From assembly GCA_900104855.1 (NCBI GenBank), contig FNSS01000001.1, positions 868,001 to 932,000 of the forward strand: DNA of 64,000 nucleotides. Reading direction: 5' to 3'. Under the pieces are notes generated by a model, which made no database searches, was not told the DNA's origin, and worked only from the letters and a program-made list of their open reading frames with translations. Source of the DNA: Rhizobiales bacterium GAS188. GTDB lineage: Bacteria > Pseudomonadota > Alphaproteobacteria > Rhizobiales > Beijerinckiaceae. The position numbers were made by a program, and so were the translations under genes. Positions 8,765-19,500 of the stretch are shown one piece after another (positions within the stretch are counted from its first letter, which is position 1; each line of letters starts with the position of its first letter).

Positions 8765-11529
8765 TCCACCGGCCAAGGCGACCGCGGAGCGCGGCCGGGG
8801 TGGTTCGCGGAAGCCTGGTTCGCGGAAGCCTTTTGCAGAAATTCGTGGCGTCGTCGCTTGCGATCGTGGCGATCGCGCTCCTCGCGAACGGCATCCTCGA
8901 TATCTGGTTCTCCTACCAGGATCAGAAGCGCATCCTCGTCAGGGTGCAGGCCGACGAGGCGCGCCTGGCCAGCGAGCGGATCGACCAATTCTTCACCGAC
9001 GTCGTGCAGCAAATGCAATGGGCGAACTCGCTGCCATCGCATCTCGGCAGCGCCGACCAGGCGCGCCTCGATGCCATCCGTCTTTTGAAGGAGGTGCCGG
9101 CGATCATCGAATTCACCCAGGTCGACGCGCAAGGGCGGGAAGAATTGCATCTGTCGCGCGTTGCCAGGGATGTCGTCGCCAGCGGCGCCGACCTGTCTTC
9201 CGACGCTGGCTTCCTGAAGGCGCGCCAGCAGGGTGCCTTTTTCGGCCCGGTCAGCTTCCGTGACGGCTCGGAGCCGCGCATGACGCTCGCGGTGTCCGGA
9301 ACCGGGCCCGATGCGCGCTCCGCCATCGTCGAGTTGAACCTCAAATTCCTGTGGGATCTCGTGGCGCGCCGCGTCGATGGTTCGCAGGCGCAAACCTATG
9401 TCACCGATGCCGATGGCCGGTTGATCGCCCATCCGGACCTGCGTCTCGTGCTGAGCCGAACCGACATGTCGGCTCTCGTCGCCGAGGCCACCTCCACTCC
9501 CGCTCTCGAACGCGGAGACGGGCGCCTGATGCGCGATATCGAGGATCGCAGCGTCCTGTCGGTGTGGACGAAGCTCGATCGCCTGGGCTGGCTGGTCTTC
9601 GTCGATGTTCCGGTCGCGGAGGTCTTCGCGCCGATCTACCTATCGATGTTCCGTTCAGGCGCGATCCTGATCGGCGCTCTCCTATGCTCGGCGCTGGCCG
9701 CCTCGCTGGTGGGACGTCGGCTCGCTCGACCGATCCAGAGCCTGAGCGACGGCGCGGCGCGCATCGGCAGCGGCGACCTCGCGCATCGCATCGACATCGC
9801 GACCGACGACGAATTTCAGGTGCTCGGCGACAGCTTCAACCGGATGGCCACAAGGCTCCAGGAATCCTACGCCCTGCTCGAGAGCAAGGTGACCGAGCGC
9901 ACCGCCGAGCTCGCGCATGCGCGCGACCTGGCCGTTGCCGAGCACGCGGAAGCCGAGCGCGCCAAGCGGGCTGCGGAACTGGCGAATGAAACGAGATCGC
10001 GCTTCCTTGCGGTTTTCAGCCACGAAATCCGGACGCCGCTCAACGGCATGATCGGCATCCTGCAGATATTGGAGCGCCGCCGCACCAATGCCGCGCAGCG
10101 GCGCCTCCTGGATATGGCCTCGTCCTCGGGCGCGACGCTCGTCTCGCTGGTCGATGCCATCCTCGATTACGCGCAGCTCGAAGCCGGCACCGAAAGATTG
10201 TCGCTGTCCGATTTCGATGTGTTGCGGCTCATGGACAATGCGACGGGCTTGATGCGCCCCCAGGCCGAGAAGAAGGGCCTGACGCTCGAGCTCGTCCACC
10301 ATTTTGCGGAAGGACCGCACCTTGCCGGCGACGTGGTGGTCGGCGGCGATTCCGTCAGGATCAACCGGGTCCTGCTCAACCTTCTCACCAACGCCATCAA
10401 GTTCACGGCGAGCGGCGGAATCCGCGTCGAGGTCGAGCTCAAGACAGAGGCGCCGGACCAGCTTCGGTTGCACATCGCCGTCAGCGACACCGGAATGGGC
10501 GTCCCGCCCGATATGCAGGAACGCATCTTCGAGGACTTCGTTCAGGCCGATGCGGGGATCGGGCGGCGTTTCGGCGGCACGGGGCTGGGCCTGGCCATTT
10601 CGCGGCGGCTGGCTGTCTTGATGGGAGGCGACCTGACCTGCGAGAGCCGCCTCGGCAGCGGCAGCACCTTCCGCCTCGCTCTTCCGGTCGCCCAAGTGAG
10701 GACAGCATCGGCAAGGGCAGCTTTGGCAACGCCGGCAGCTCCGTTGACCGTGCTCGTGGCCGATGACGATGAGGTGAACCGCGAAGTCGGCGTCGCGATG
10801 TTGCGCGATCTCGGCCATGTGGCGATGGCGGTCGCGACCGGCGCCGAGGCGATCGATATCGTCAGGGAACGGCCTTGCGACGTGGTGCTGATGGATATCC
10901 ATATGCCAAATATGGACGGGGTCGCAGTCGCGGCCGCGATCCAATCGCTCGCTCTCGATCATCCCCCGCGCATCATAGGGGTGACGGCCGATCTCACGGT
11001 GATGACGCGCGACGATCTCGGTGCCGTCGGGATCATGACCGTGCTGGCGAAGCCGCTGATGCGCGAGGCGCTGCGCCGAGCGCTCGCCGATCCCGGTGCC
11101 GAGACTTCGCCTGTCGCAGCAAAACTTGACGCCGCACAATTTGGCCCCACACAACGTCGCGAGACCGGCACGCTGGATGAGAGCTTCATAGCCGAACAGC
11201 TCGAACTTCTCGGAAAGGCCCGGCTGGCTTTTCTCGCCGAGCTTTTTGCCAGGACGTCTTCCGAGGTCCTTGACGAGATCGAGCGCGCCGCGACACAGGA
11301 TGATCGCGACACGGTCCGCAAGTGCGCGCATCGGATGGCCGGCTCGGCGAGTGCCTTGGGGTTGAGCGAGCTCGCCGGTCAGGCCGGCTGGATCGAGACG
11401 CAAGGGGGGCGCATGAGCAGCGAAGCCCTCGCCGGTGCGATCGACAAGATCGGTTCCCTTCGCCGGCGCTCCATCACCGTTCTCGACGCCTGGCTCGCCG
11501 ATCGCGTCGCCGAGCATCACACCGTCTAG
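8761..11529 (+). CDS. Hybrid sensor histidine kinase with REC and Hpt domains (TorS/BarA-like)
   Basis: 922 residues from the ATG at 8761; the frame is open upstream but that part overlaps the binding-protein gene. Order: membrane segment near residues 28-45, periplasmic sensor region to about 295, second membrane segment (SGAILIGALLCSALAASLVG), HAMP, coiled-coil linker, HisKA with phospho-acceptor His421 in FSHEIRTPLNG, HATPase (LLNLLTNAIKF, SDTGMGVP, GGTGLGLAIS), receiver domain with Asp712 in VVLMDIHMPN, and Hpt with His857 in CAHRMAGSASALG. Such kinases relay phosphate His-Asp-His to a separate response regulator. The likely partner is the convergent OmpR-type regulator at 12184-12921. 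Coupled by ATGA overlap to the binding protein. Confidence 0.93.
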   Translation: MIHRPRRPRSAAGVVRGSLVRGSLLQKFVASSLAIVAIALLANGILDIWFSYQDQKRILVRVQADEARLASERIDQFFTDVVQQMQWANSLPSHLGSADQARLDAIRLLKEVPAIIEFTQVDAQGREELHLSRVARDVVASGADLSSDAGFLKARQQGAFFGPVSFRDGSEPRMTLAVSGTGPDARSAIVELNLKFLWDLVARRVDGSQAQTYVTDADGRLIAHPDLRLVLSRTDMSALVAEATSTPALERGDGRLMRDIEDRSVLSVWTKLDRLGWLVFVDVPVAEVFAPIYLSMFRSGAILIGALLCSALAASLVGRRLARPIQSLSDGAARIGSGDLAHRIDIATDDEFQVLGDSFNRMATRLQESYALLESKVTERTAELAHARDLAVAEHAEAERAKRAAELANETRSRFLAVFSHEIRTPLNGMIGILQILERRRTNAAQRRLLDMASSSGATLVSLVDAILDYAQLEAGTERLSLSDFDVLRLMDNATGLMRPQAEKKGLTLELVHHFAEGPHLAGDVVVGGDSVRINRVLLNLLTNAIKFTASGGIRVEVELKTEAPDQLRLHIAVSDTGMGVPPDMQERIFEDFVQADAGIGRRFGGTGLGLAISRRLAVLMGGDLTCESRLGSGSTFRLALPVAQVRTASARAALATPAAPLTVLVADDDEVNREVGVAMLRDLGHVAMAVATGAEAIDIVRERPCDVVLMDIHMPNMDGVAVAAAIQSLALDHPPRIIGVTADLTVMTRDDLGAVGIMTVLAKPLMREALRRALADPGAETSPVAAKLDAAQFGPTQRRETGTLDESFIAEQLELLGKARLAFLAELFARTSSEVLDEIERAATQDDRDTVRKCAHRMAGSASALGLSELAGQAGWIETQGGRMSSEALAGAIDKIGSLRRRSITVLDAWLADRVAEHHTV

Positions 11530-11580
11530 ACTGAAGGGTGCCGCCTCGGCTTATCCGGCCTCGCTCACCCAGCGCGCGCC

Positions 11581-12165
11581 CTATTTGCGCGGCGTGATGG
11601 TGTAGCGAAGGCCCGAAGCATCGCCACCGACGCTCTCGAAGGTGACTGCGTAGGTTTCGTTCTCCCCCGAGCCGCCGCCCCAGGCGAGCATGCCTTCGAC
11701 CATTGCGGGCTTTCCAGGCTCGGCCTGCGCAAACAGATACCCGTCCTGGTGCTTGAAGAAGCCGCCGCTATCCGGGAAATATTGCAGATAGGCGCGCACA
11801 GTTCCGCTGTCGACGCTGAGTTCCAGCCTCGAATCGGCTCCCCCGCTATAGGCGGCCTTCGCAATATTGTAGATCTGGATGGTGCCGCTGAGGCGCTCGA
11901 TCGTGCCGCGCACGGCCCGTGAATTCGACTGCAGCGAGCCTTTGCCGGCCGAGCCCGTCGGCGCGGGCGCCGCCGCTGCCCAATTGACGGGATGCTCCGG
12001 CGCCGCGGGCGCATCTTTCAGATCGGCGTCGTTCTTCACGGCATCCGTCACCTTGGGGGCGGCTATCCTGGTCGGCTCCCTATCGGTCGTCGGTCGCGGG
12101 TCGGAGCCGAGCCAGATGATGAGGGCGACCAGCGCGAGCCCGATTCCGATCAAGCCCCTACGCAT
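11581..12165 (-). CDS. Hypothetical membrane-anchored periplasmic protein
   Basis: 194 residues: an N-terminal hydrophobic anchor (GLIGIGLALVALIIWLGSD, residues 4-22), an Ala/Pro-rich linker, then a periplasmic domain from about residue 80 (RAVRGTIERLSGTIQIYNIA and a C-terminal beta-rich end YAVTFESVGGD...LRYTITPRK). No known family is recognised. It is transcribed after the response-regulator gene with an 18-base gap, so it is probably in its operon and may be an output or accessory component of the neighbouring sensory system. Confidence 0.65.
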   Translation of the reverse strand: MRRGLIGIGLALVALIIWLGSDPRPTTDREPTRIAAPKVTDAVKNDADLKDAPAAPEHPVNWAAAAPAPTGSAGKGSLQSNSRAVRGTIERLSGTIQIYNIAKAAYSGGADSRLELSVDSGTVRAYLQYFPDSGGFFKHQDGYLFAQAEPGKPAMVEGMLAWGGGSGENETYAVTFESVGGDASGLRYTITPRK

Positions 12166-12183
12166 GGCGGTTGCGTCTCCTGC

Positions 12184-12921
12184 TTAGGTGGTCGGCACGC
12201 CGAGCTTGTAGCCGATGCCCGTCAAGGTGACGATCACCGGTTGTTCGCCGCTGCCCACGAGCTTGCGCCGCAAGCGGACCACGAGCGCGTCGACGGTGCG
12301 CACATCGACATCGCGGCGGCGATTGCTGATGACCTCGATGAGGTAGTCCCGGGCCAGAGGCCTGCCATCCGCGTCGACGATCGCCGCCAGGAGATCGAAC
12401 TCGGCGCGCGTCAGCTGCACGGGCGTGCCGTCGACGGTCATGAGCTCGCGCCGCACCAGATCGAGCATCCAGCAGCCGAAGGTCACGACGCTTCTCTGGC
12501 GCGCGGCCTCGCGGTCGACGGCCTTGCGCCGCAGCACCGAGCGGGCTCGCGCCAGAAGATCGCGAAGATTGACCGGTTTGGTGACGTAATGGTCGCCGGC
12601 GAGCTCGAGACCGAGGATGCGATCGATTTCGCTGTCGCGCCGCGTCACGAAGATGATCCCGGTATCGCTCTTGGCGCGCACTTCCTTGGCGAGATCGAAG
12701 CCGTCGCAATCGGGGAGCTGGACATCGACGAAGACGAGATCGGCTTTGCGCCGCCGCAAGGCCTGCCGGCACTCCGCGCCGCTCGCCGCCTCCTCGACCG
12801 CGAAGCCGTGATCGGTGAAATACCCGGCGATCATGGCCCGCGTGACGGGGTCGTCCTCGACCACGACCAGCCTCTCGCGTCGGACACCGCCCTGCTTCAC
12901 CGATAGACTTTCATTCATCAT
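12184..12921 (-). CDS. OmpR/TorR-type response regulator
   Basis: 245 residues. Receiver domain at about 15-130 with acidic pocket VVEDDP (20-25), phospho-acceptor Asp66 in LVFVDVQLPDCDGF, and conserved Thr/Lys (FVTRRD, YVTKP). The C-terminal winged helix (LTRAEFDLLAAIVDADGRPL, then VDALVVRLRRKL and TLTGIGYKL) is the OmpR DNA-binding type. GLELAGDHYVTKPVNLRDLL resembles TorR/ArcA. It is convergent with the hybrid kinase gene and is its most plausible phosphorelay target, although pairing is inferred from position. Confidence 0.92.
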   Translation of the reverse strand: MMNESLSVKQGGVRRERLVVVEDDPVTRAMIAGYFTDHGFAVEEAASGAECRQALRRRKADLVFVDVQLPDCDGFDLAKEVRAKSDTGIIFVTRRDSEIDRILGLELAGDHYVTKPVNLRDLLARARSVLRRKAVDREAARQRSVVTFGCWMLDLVRRELMTVDGTPVQLTRAEFDLLAAIVDADGRPLARDYLIEVISNRRRDVDVRTVDALVVRLRRKLVGSGEQPVIVTLTGIGYKLGVPTT

Positions 12922-13293
12922 GCCGGCATTTCATAACTGACCATGGGACCGCGCAAACAAAGCGACATCATGAGGCGCAGATCAATCATCTTGTGAACGG
13001 CTATTCGTATAGGGTTCAAATACGATCGCAAGGAAGCTGCTACTCGCCGGGACATTGGGCGGATCGATCGAGTTCTCGGTGATTGCGCGATTGAGCAAGA
13101 ATAGCGCGTCCGGCGGTAGCGGGAATGAGAGTTTTCATGGTAGGCCCGATATGCGGCTCGTGACGCCGGTCCGCGCGGATCGGCCTGCGCCGCCATCGCC
13201 GATGCGCCTCGCATGATCGATCAGGTCGAGATCCCCGCCGTCGCGTCCAAGTGCCATGATGCCCCCTCCCAACCGCTTCCCGGATGATCGACG
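12922..13293. other. Intergenic region with divergent promoters
   Basis: About 370 bases between divergent genes (response regulator on the minus strand, IalB-family gene on the plus strand). Short open frames are compositionally implausible. No clear palindrome or promoter was identified by eye. Confidence 0.4.
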
Positions 13294-13917
13294 ATGATGA
13301 CGAGACTGCTCTCTCCCTGGCTTCTCCTGTCCCTGCTGGCAACCGGCACGGCCGCCGCGGCCACCCCCGCCACGGGCGTTGGCGCGACGGCGCCGTCTCG
13401 GCCAAAGGAATCGCGCCTCGAATTGCGTCTCGCCCAGGCGGCGCCGCAGCCCGCGGCCCCGGCCTCGAGCCTGCCGGGCGGGGCGTCCTCGCTCCAGGAG
13501 ACCTATCAGGATTGGCAAGTGGCCTGCGTCCAGCAGGGCGCGGGAAAGCACTGCGCCCTGTCGCAACAGCAAAGCGACTCAAAGAGCCAGCAACGCGTCC
13601 TCAGCATCGAATTGTCCATGCCGCGCCCGGACAAGGCGGAAGGCGTGCTGATCCTGCCCTTCGGCCTGGCGCTCGACAAGGGCGTGATCCTGCAGGTCGA
13701 TGATGGCGCCCCGGCGCCAGCCATTCGCTTTCGCACCTGCCTCCCCGTCGGCTGCGTCGTGCCGATCGCGTTCGAGGCCCCGACCCTTGCTGCGATCCGC
13801 AAGGCCGGTGTCATCAAGGTCAAGGTCGTGGCCGATAATGGCAGCGATGCAGCTTTCTCCATTTCGCTCAAGGGTTTCGCCGGCGCCCTCGAGCGCACTG
13901 TGGCGCTCGCGCGCTGA
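13294..13917 (+). CDS. Invasion-associated locus B (IalB) family protein
   Basis: 207 residues: a signal peptide (LLSPWLLLSLLATGTAAAA), a Pro/Ala-rich linker to about residue 65, and the IalB domain (YQDWQVACVQQGAGKHCALS, then RVLSIELSM, LILPFGLALDKGVILQVDD, FRTCLPVGCVVPIAF). The four cysteines in the CVQQ/HCAL and CLPVGC positions are characteristic and probably form disulfides in the periplasm. The family is common in Rhizobiales; the role in erythrocyte invasion is documented for Bartonella only. Monocistronic, followed by a hairpin. Confidence 0.9.
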   Translation: MMTRLLSPWLLLSLLATGTAAAATPATGVGATAPSRPKESRLELRLAQAAPQPAAPASSLPGGASSLQETYQDWQVACVQQGAGKHCALSQQQSDSKSQQRVLSIELSMPRPDKAEGVLILPFGLALDKGVILQVDDGAPAPAIRFRTCLPVGCVVPIAFEAPTLAAIRKAGVIKVKVVADNGSDAAFSISLKGFAGALERTVALAR

Positions 13918-13937
13918 TCGAGACCTGTGCGTAATTC

Positions 13938-13959
13938 GCCCGGCTCGCCGATGCCGGGC
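13938..13959 (+). terminator. Possible terminator after the IalB-family gene
   Basis: Seven-base stem GCCCGGC/GCCGGGC with an eight-base loop, 21 bases after the stop codon. There is no T run. Confidence 0.45.
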
Positions 13960-14084
13960 TTGAAGAATCGCTGACGCCTCGTCCTTATGCGCCTCCCCCA
14001 ACGCCCGGCGCCCTTGCGGCGCCGCGGTGCGGGAGCCCATGTGATGACAAGTGCGGATGACAGGTGCGGATGACAGGTGCGCAT

Positions 14085-16421
14085 ATGACAACGAGCATCA
14101 ATCAAATTATCGCCGCGGAGCTCGGCGTCCGCGAGCAGCAGGTCGAAGCCGCCGTGACGCTGCTCGATGGCGGTGCCACGGTGCCGTTCGTGGCGCGCTA
14201 CCGCAAGGAAGCGACCGGCGCGCTCGACGATGCGCAATTGCGCACGCTGGAGCAGCGCCTTACCTATCTGCGCGAGCTCGAAGACCGGCGCAGCGTCATC
14301 CTCAACTCCATCCGCGAGCAGGGCAAGCTTGATGCCGCGCTGGAAGCGGCGATCCGCGAGGCCGACAGCAAGAGCCGCCTCGAGGACATCTATCTGCCCT
14401 TCAAGCCGAAGCGGCGCACCAAGGCGGAAATCGCCAAGGAAGCCGGGCTAGAACCCTTGGCCGATCTTCTGCTGACTAAGCCGGAGAACGAGCCGCAGGC
14501 GGCGGCCGCGCCCTTTGTGGCTCCGGACAAGCAGGTCGCTGATATCGCCGCAGCGCTCGAGGGAGCACGCTCGATCCTGGTCGAGCGCTTTGCCGAACAC
14601 GCCGATCTGATCGGTTCCTTGCGTGAATTGCTGTGGTCGAGCGGGCGATTGGTGTCGCGGCTGCGCGACGGCAAGCAGCAGCTGGGCGCGAAATTCGCCG
14701 ATTATTTCGACTTCGCCGAGCCGCTCGCCAAGCTGCCTTCGCACCGGATTCTGGCGCTGTTTCGTGGCGAGAAGGAAGACATCCTCGATCTCTCCATCGA
14801 GCCGCAGCTACCCGATGCGGCGCAGAGCGGTCCGAGCCCTTACGAAACGCGGATCATGCATCGCTTCGCCATCGCCGAGCGCGGACGGCCGGGCGACCGC
14901 TGGCTGGTCGACGCGGCGCGTTTTGCGTGGCGGACCAAGATCCTGATCCATCTGAGCATCGATGTCAGGGTCAGGCTCTGGAACGCCGCCGAGGAAGAGG
15001 CGGTGCGGGTCTTTGCCGCCAATCTGCGCGACTTGCTGCTGGCGGCGCCGGCCGGCGCCAGGGCCACGATGGGTCTCGATCCGGGCTTTCGCACCGGCGT
15101 CAAGGTCGCGGTCGTCGATGCGACCGGCAAGGTGGTGGCGACGACCGCCATCTTTCCGCATGAGCCGCAGCGCCGCTGGGACGAGTCTCTGGCGATCCTC
15201 GGCAAGCTCGCCCGCCAGCATCAGGTGGAGCTGATCGCGATCGGCAACGGCACCGCCTCGCGCGAGACCGACAAGCTGGCGACGGAGCTGGTGCGGCTCC
15301 TGCCCGAGCTGCGCATGTCGAAGATCGTCGTCTCCGAAGCCGGCGCCTCGATCTATTCCGCCTCCGCCTTCGCCTCCGAGGAATTGCCCGATCTCGACGT
15401 GACCTTGCGTGGCGCGGTGTCGATCGCGCGCCGGCTGCAGGATCCTCTCGCCGAGCTCGTCAAGATCGATCCGAAATCGATCGGCGTCGGCCAGTACCAG
15501 CATGATCTCAGCGAGCTCAAGCTGTCGCGCTCGCTCGACACAGTGGTCGAGGACTGCGTCAACGCGGTCGGCGTCGATCTCAACACGGCCTCGGCACCGC
15601 TGCTGGCGCGAGTGTCCGGCATCGGCGGAGGGCTGGCGCAGAACATCGTGCTGCATCGCGACGCCAATGGACCCTTCCGCTCGCGCAAGGCGCTCAAGGA
15701 GGTGCCGCGCCTCGGGCCCAAGGCCTTCGAGCAATGCGCGGGCTTCCTGCGCATCGCCCATGGCGACGATCCGCTCGACGCGTCGGGCGTGCATCCGGAA
15801 GCCTATCCGGTGGTGCGGCGGATCCTCCAGGCGACCAAGAGCGACATCAAGGCGCTGATCGGCAACACGGTCGCGCTGCGCCAGGTGAAGCCGCAGGCCT
15901 TCGTGGACGAGAGCTTCGGCTTGCCGACCGTGACGGACATCCTGCGCGAGCTCGAAAAACCGGGTCGCGATCCGCGTCCCGTCTTCAAGGCGGCGGCCTT
16001 CAAGGAAGGTGTCGAGACGCTCGACGATCTCGAGGTCGGCATGGTGCTCGAAGGCGCCGTCACCAATGTCGCGGCCTTCGGCGCCTTCGTCGATATCGGC
16101 GTGCATCAGGACGGTCTCGTCCACATCTCGGCGATGTCGAAAAGCTTCGTCAAGGATCCCCGTGAGATCGTGAAGCCCGGCACCATCGTGCGCGTCAAGG
16201 TGCTGGAGGTCGATAAGGCCCGCAAGCGGATCGCCTTGACCTTGCGCCTCGACGACGAGGCGAGCGCCAGGCCCGAGCGGCGAGGATCTGGAGCCGCGAG
16301 CAGCCACAAGGATCAGCACGCATCGACGCCGCGCCGCAGCAGCAGCGAGGACAAGGCCGGCGGCGGCGCCCTCGCCGAGGCGTTGCGCCTGGCGAGCGAA
16401 AGAAGCGGCAAGCCGCGCTGA
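14085..16421 (+). CDS. tex: Tex-family S1 RNA-binding transcription accessory protein
   Basis: 778 residues from ATG 14085 (GTG 14064 and ATG 14070 are in-frame alternatives). Landmarks: N-terminal helical Tex domain ([39 protein letters not shown]), a YqgF/RNase H-like domain around residue 328 ([20 protein letters not shown]), the conserved [10 protein letters not shown], helix-hairpin-helix ([17 protein letters not shown]), and an S1 domain near 650-723 ([20 protein letters not shown]). Tex is a cytosolic nucleic-acid-binding factor linked to transcription. The start region contains short tandem repeats of GGATGACAGGTGC type that create the alternative starts. Confidence 0.95.
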   Translation: MTTSINQIIAAELGVREQQVEAAVTLLDGGATVPFVARYRKEATGALDDAQLRTLEQRLTYLRELEDRRSVILNSIREQGKLDAALEAAIREADSKSRLEDIYLPFKPKRRTKAEIAKEAGLEPLADLLLTKPENEPQAAAAPFVAPDKQVADIAAALEGARSILVERFAEHADLIGSLRELLWSSGRLVSRLRDGKQQLGAKFADYFDFAEPLAKLPSHRILALFRGEKEDILDLSIEPQLPDAAQSGPSPYETRIMHRFAIAERGRPGDRWLVDAARFAWRTKILIHLSIDVRVRLWNAAEEEAVRVFAANLRDLLLAAPAGARATMGLDPGFRTGVKVAVVDATGKVVATTAIFPHEPQRRWDESLAILGKLARQHQVELIAIGNGTASRETDKLATELVRLLPELRMSKIVVSEAGASIYSASAFASEELPDLDVTLRGAVSIARRLQDPLAELVKIDPKSIGVGQYQHDLSELKLSRSLDTVVEDCVNAVGVDLNTASAPLLARVSGIGGGLAQNIVLHRDANGPFRSRKALKEVPRLGPKAFEQCAGFLRIAHGDDPLDASGVHPEAYPVVRRILQATKSDIKALIGNTVALRQVKPQAFVDESFGLPTVTDILRELEKPGRDPRPVFKAAAFKEGVETLDDLEVGMVLEGAVTNVAAFGAFVDIGVHQDGLVHISAMSKSFVKDPREIVKPGTIVRVKVLEVDKARKRIALTLRLDDEASARPERRGSGAASSHKDQHASTPRRSSSEDKAGGGALAEALRLASERSGKPR

Positions 16422-16479
16422 GAGCAGAGTGCTTGCTGCCAAGGAAGGGCGCGTCGCGCCGCCCCGACTTTGGATCGCT

Positions 16480-16557
16480 GGCTTCCAGCCGGCGGCAGCG
16501 GGAAGACGCGATGCTGACGATCTGAGGCTCGGCCCCGCGGGATGCCGGCTGGAAGCC
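16480..16557. repeat. Inverted repeat between convergent tex and autotransporter genes
   Basis: GGCTTCCAGCCGGC (16480-16493) is exactly inverted at 16544-16557 (GCCGGCTGGAAGCC), enclosing about 50 bases. It lies between the two convergent stop codons and could act as a bidirectional terminator. Each arm is itself nearly palindromic, as in REP-like elements. Confidence 0.65.
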
Positions 16558-16570
16558 GGCGGTCCGGCGC

Positions 16571-19500
16571 CTAGAACTTCACATCGAGATTGCCCTTGAA
16601 GGTACTGTCCGAGGCCTTGCTGCCGAGCTGGCCCGCATAGGAAAGCCCAACGGTGACAGCCGAGCTCACCGCATAGTCGAGATTGGTTTCCGTCACGAGG
16701 GCGTTGCGGTCGATCGGCACGCCTGCGACCGTGAAGCTGCCGAGCGAGCCCGCAAAGGCCTGCGTCACCGAGGGCTTCACATCGCCGAAGGCATAGCGCC
16801 AGCCGAGCATGGTGCGCAGCGTGAAGCCAGGCGCACTTGCCAGCCTGTATTCGCTGCGCAGGCCAAGTGTCGTGGTACCGAGATCGTAATCGCGTGCCGA
16901 CCCGACGAGGCCAGCGCCGGCAAACGCCGTCTCGGCGTAGCGGTTCTGGCCGATATGGATGACGGCAGCTTGCAAGAACGGCTCATAGGTCACGCTCAAG
17001 CTCTCGAGACCCGGCACATAGGACCACAGGCTCCAATGGTAAGGCAGCCGATAGCCGGCCTCGCCGAAGGCCTGTACCGCATAGCCGCCATAGCTGGCAC
17101 TCGCCGAGTCGGCATACATCGGGAAGGCGATGCTACGGTTGGTATGGGTGTTGGTGGTGGCCGCGATGGCGCCGAGCTTCAGGTCGAAAGCGCCATAGCT
17201 CGCCCCGCCATAGAGGGCGCCGAAGATCGACTGGTAATCGCCGCTCGAGGAACGGGCCGAGACCTTGATCCTGTCATCGGTGTAGCCGCCGGCGATGCCG
17301 AGCCGCCACACCCCGCTCCAGCCCAAGGTCTGCGTGGTGTCGGCGCCGAGGATGAAGCCGCCGGTGTTGCGGCTGAGCTTCGCGGCGTTGTGGTCGCCGT
17401 CGGTCGTGCCCCAATCGCCAAAGCCCTGGCCCCAGACGCCGAACATGCGCGGTTGAACCATGCGCACCTCGACCGGGGCGAGGTTCGGATGCTTGCCCGA
17501 GGGCAGATCGGCCGCGTAGGCGCCCGTCATGGTGGTGGCGGCACCGAGCACCGGCACATCCGCCGTCTGGCTCAGCCGATCCAGGATCGCTTCGCGCGGC
17601 AGGCGGTTGTCTTCGAAGGCCGCCGTGACGGCACTTGCATGGATCTCGCCCGACAGCGCATCGAAGGCCTGGCGGGCGCCCGGGACGCCCTGGTTGAGAA
17701 CGGCGTTGAAGATCGGGTTGCCGAGCCCCAGCGCCTGGACTGCAGACGCGGTCCCCGCCTGATTGCGCGTGATGGCCACTGACGGAAAGGACGTTGTTTG
17801 GGTGAAGCCGAGATAGACATCATTGGCGTCGTAGCTCAGCGAGGGCGTGAGGAAGGCAAAATTGGACGCGAGTGTCAGCGGGGTAAAGTTGGACGGCGCC
17901 GCCAGTTGCGCGAAGGTCCCCGATACGCCGCCGGCCGCGGTGAGGATGGTGTAGCGGCTCAATGGAGAGTAGAGGCCGCTTCCGGCCAGCACCTGCACTG
18001 TGCCGCCGGAGAGAGTTGCGGTGCCGGTAGCGGCGAGCTTGTCGGTCTGGCCCGCCGCATTGACGTTGACCAGGAAGGTCGAGCCGGCCGCGAAAGTCAC
18101 GTTGCCCGCGACGTTCAAGGTCGTGAACGGCGTCGCCACGCCGGGCGCCACGGTGGCGCCGCTCTGCGCGACGAGCGAGCCGACCGTGCCCTTGCCGCCC
18201 AGCACCGCGCCATTTGCGACCGTGACGGCCGATGAGGCGATCGAGCCGTCGACCACGAGCCTGCCGCCCGAGACCAGCGTGCCGCCGCTATAAGTGCTGG
18301 CGCCGGTGAGCGTCTCGGAGCCGCCAGCGAGCACGAACCCGCCGCTGCCCGAGATGACGCCGGCGAATGTGTCGTGCGCGGCGCTCAAGCTCAGCGTCTG
18401 CGCGCCGAGCACGACCGAGCCCGTGCCGGACAAGGTCTTGAGCGTCGCGCCGGCAGTGGTCGCCGAGATGTCGAAAATGCCGTTGTCGACGAGGCCCGCC
18501 GAGGCGGCGATGCTGCCTGCTCCCGACAAAGCGAGCGTGCCCGCGGAGATCGTCGTGCCGCCGCCATAGGTGTTGTTCGCGGTGGAGATCAGCGTGCCGG
18601 CGCCGGTCTTGACGATGTCTCCTGGCGTTGCCCCGTCGGCGATCACGCCAGCCAGCGCGTTGACGTTGCCGGGCGCAACGTCGATCGTCGGATCGCCCGC
18701 GACCGTGATCGGATGGGTGAAGGCGAAGCTGCTCGAGAGCCTCAGCGTCGTGCCGTTCTGCAGCGCCAGCGGTCCGGTTCCGATATTGTTGTCGGCCGAG
18801 ATCGCCAGCGTGCCGCCGGACACTGTCGTGCCGCCCGAATAGCTGTTGCTGCCGCTGAGAACGAGCGTGCCCGCGCCCAGCTTGGCCAGCGGGCCGCCGC
18901 CGGTGAGGGTCTGCCCGACCGTGAAAACATTGCCCGGATCCGCAATGTCGAAACCGCCGCCGCCCGCGCCCCAGACGATGGTCCGCTGCGTCGAGGTGAA
19001 GCTCGTGCCGGTGACCTGCAGGGTACCGCCGTTGAAGGTCAACCCTCCGGCGAGGTCGCCGAGATTGGCCTCCCGCGAGACCGAGACCGCGCCACCGGCA
19101 AAGGTCGTGCCGCCGCTATAGGTGTTGACGCCTGAGAGGATCAGCGTGCCGGTGCCGATCTTTACGAGCGCGCCCGGACCGGAGGGACCGCAGCCGCATG
19201 GATCGACATCGGCGATGACGCCGCTGACCTCGGTCGAGAGGTTATTGCCGCCGACGGTCAGCGTGTTGCCAACGCCGATGAAATAGCTGCCCGAGCCGGC
19301 GATCGAGCCGGCGCTGATCTTCCCGTCCGTGTTGGGACCCAGGCTGGCCGAGAAATCGACCAAGCCCGTGCCGTTGGTGATGAACTGGGCAAGGCCACCC
19401 GTGCTGTTGCCGAAGAAAAGCGTCTGGCCGCCGCTATTGGTAGTGATAGTCGCATTGCCGGCGGTCGAGGACGAGGCGAAAACCATGGTGCCGTTGGCAT

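Noticed and set aside
9682-11520. A 612-codon minus-strand frame opposite the hybrid kinase
   Set aside because: No motif is present and the kinase domains are clear on the plus strand.
14808-16442. A 544-codon minus-strand frame opposite tex
   Set aside because: Antisense shadow of a well-conserved gene, of implausible amino-acid composition.
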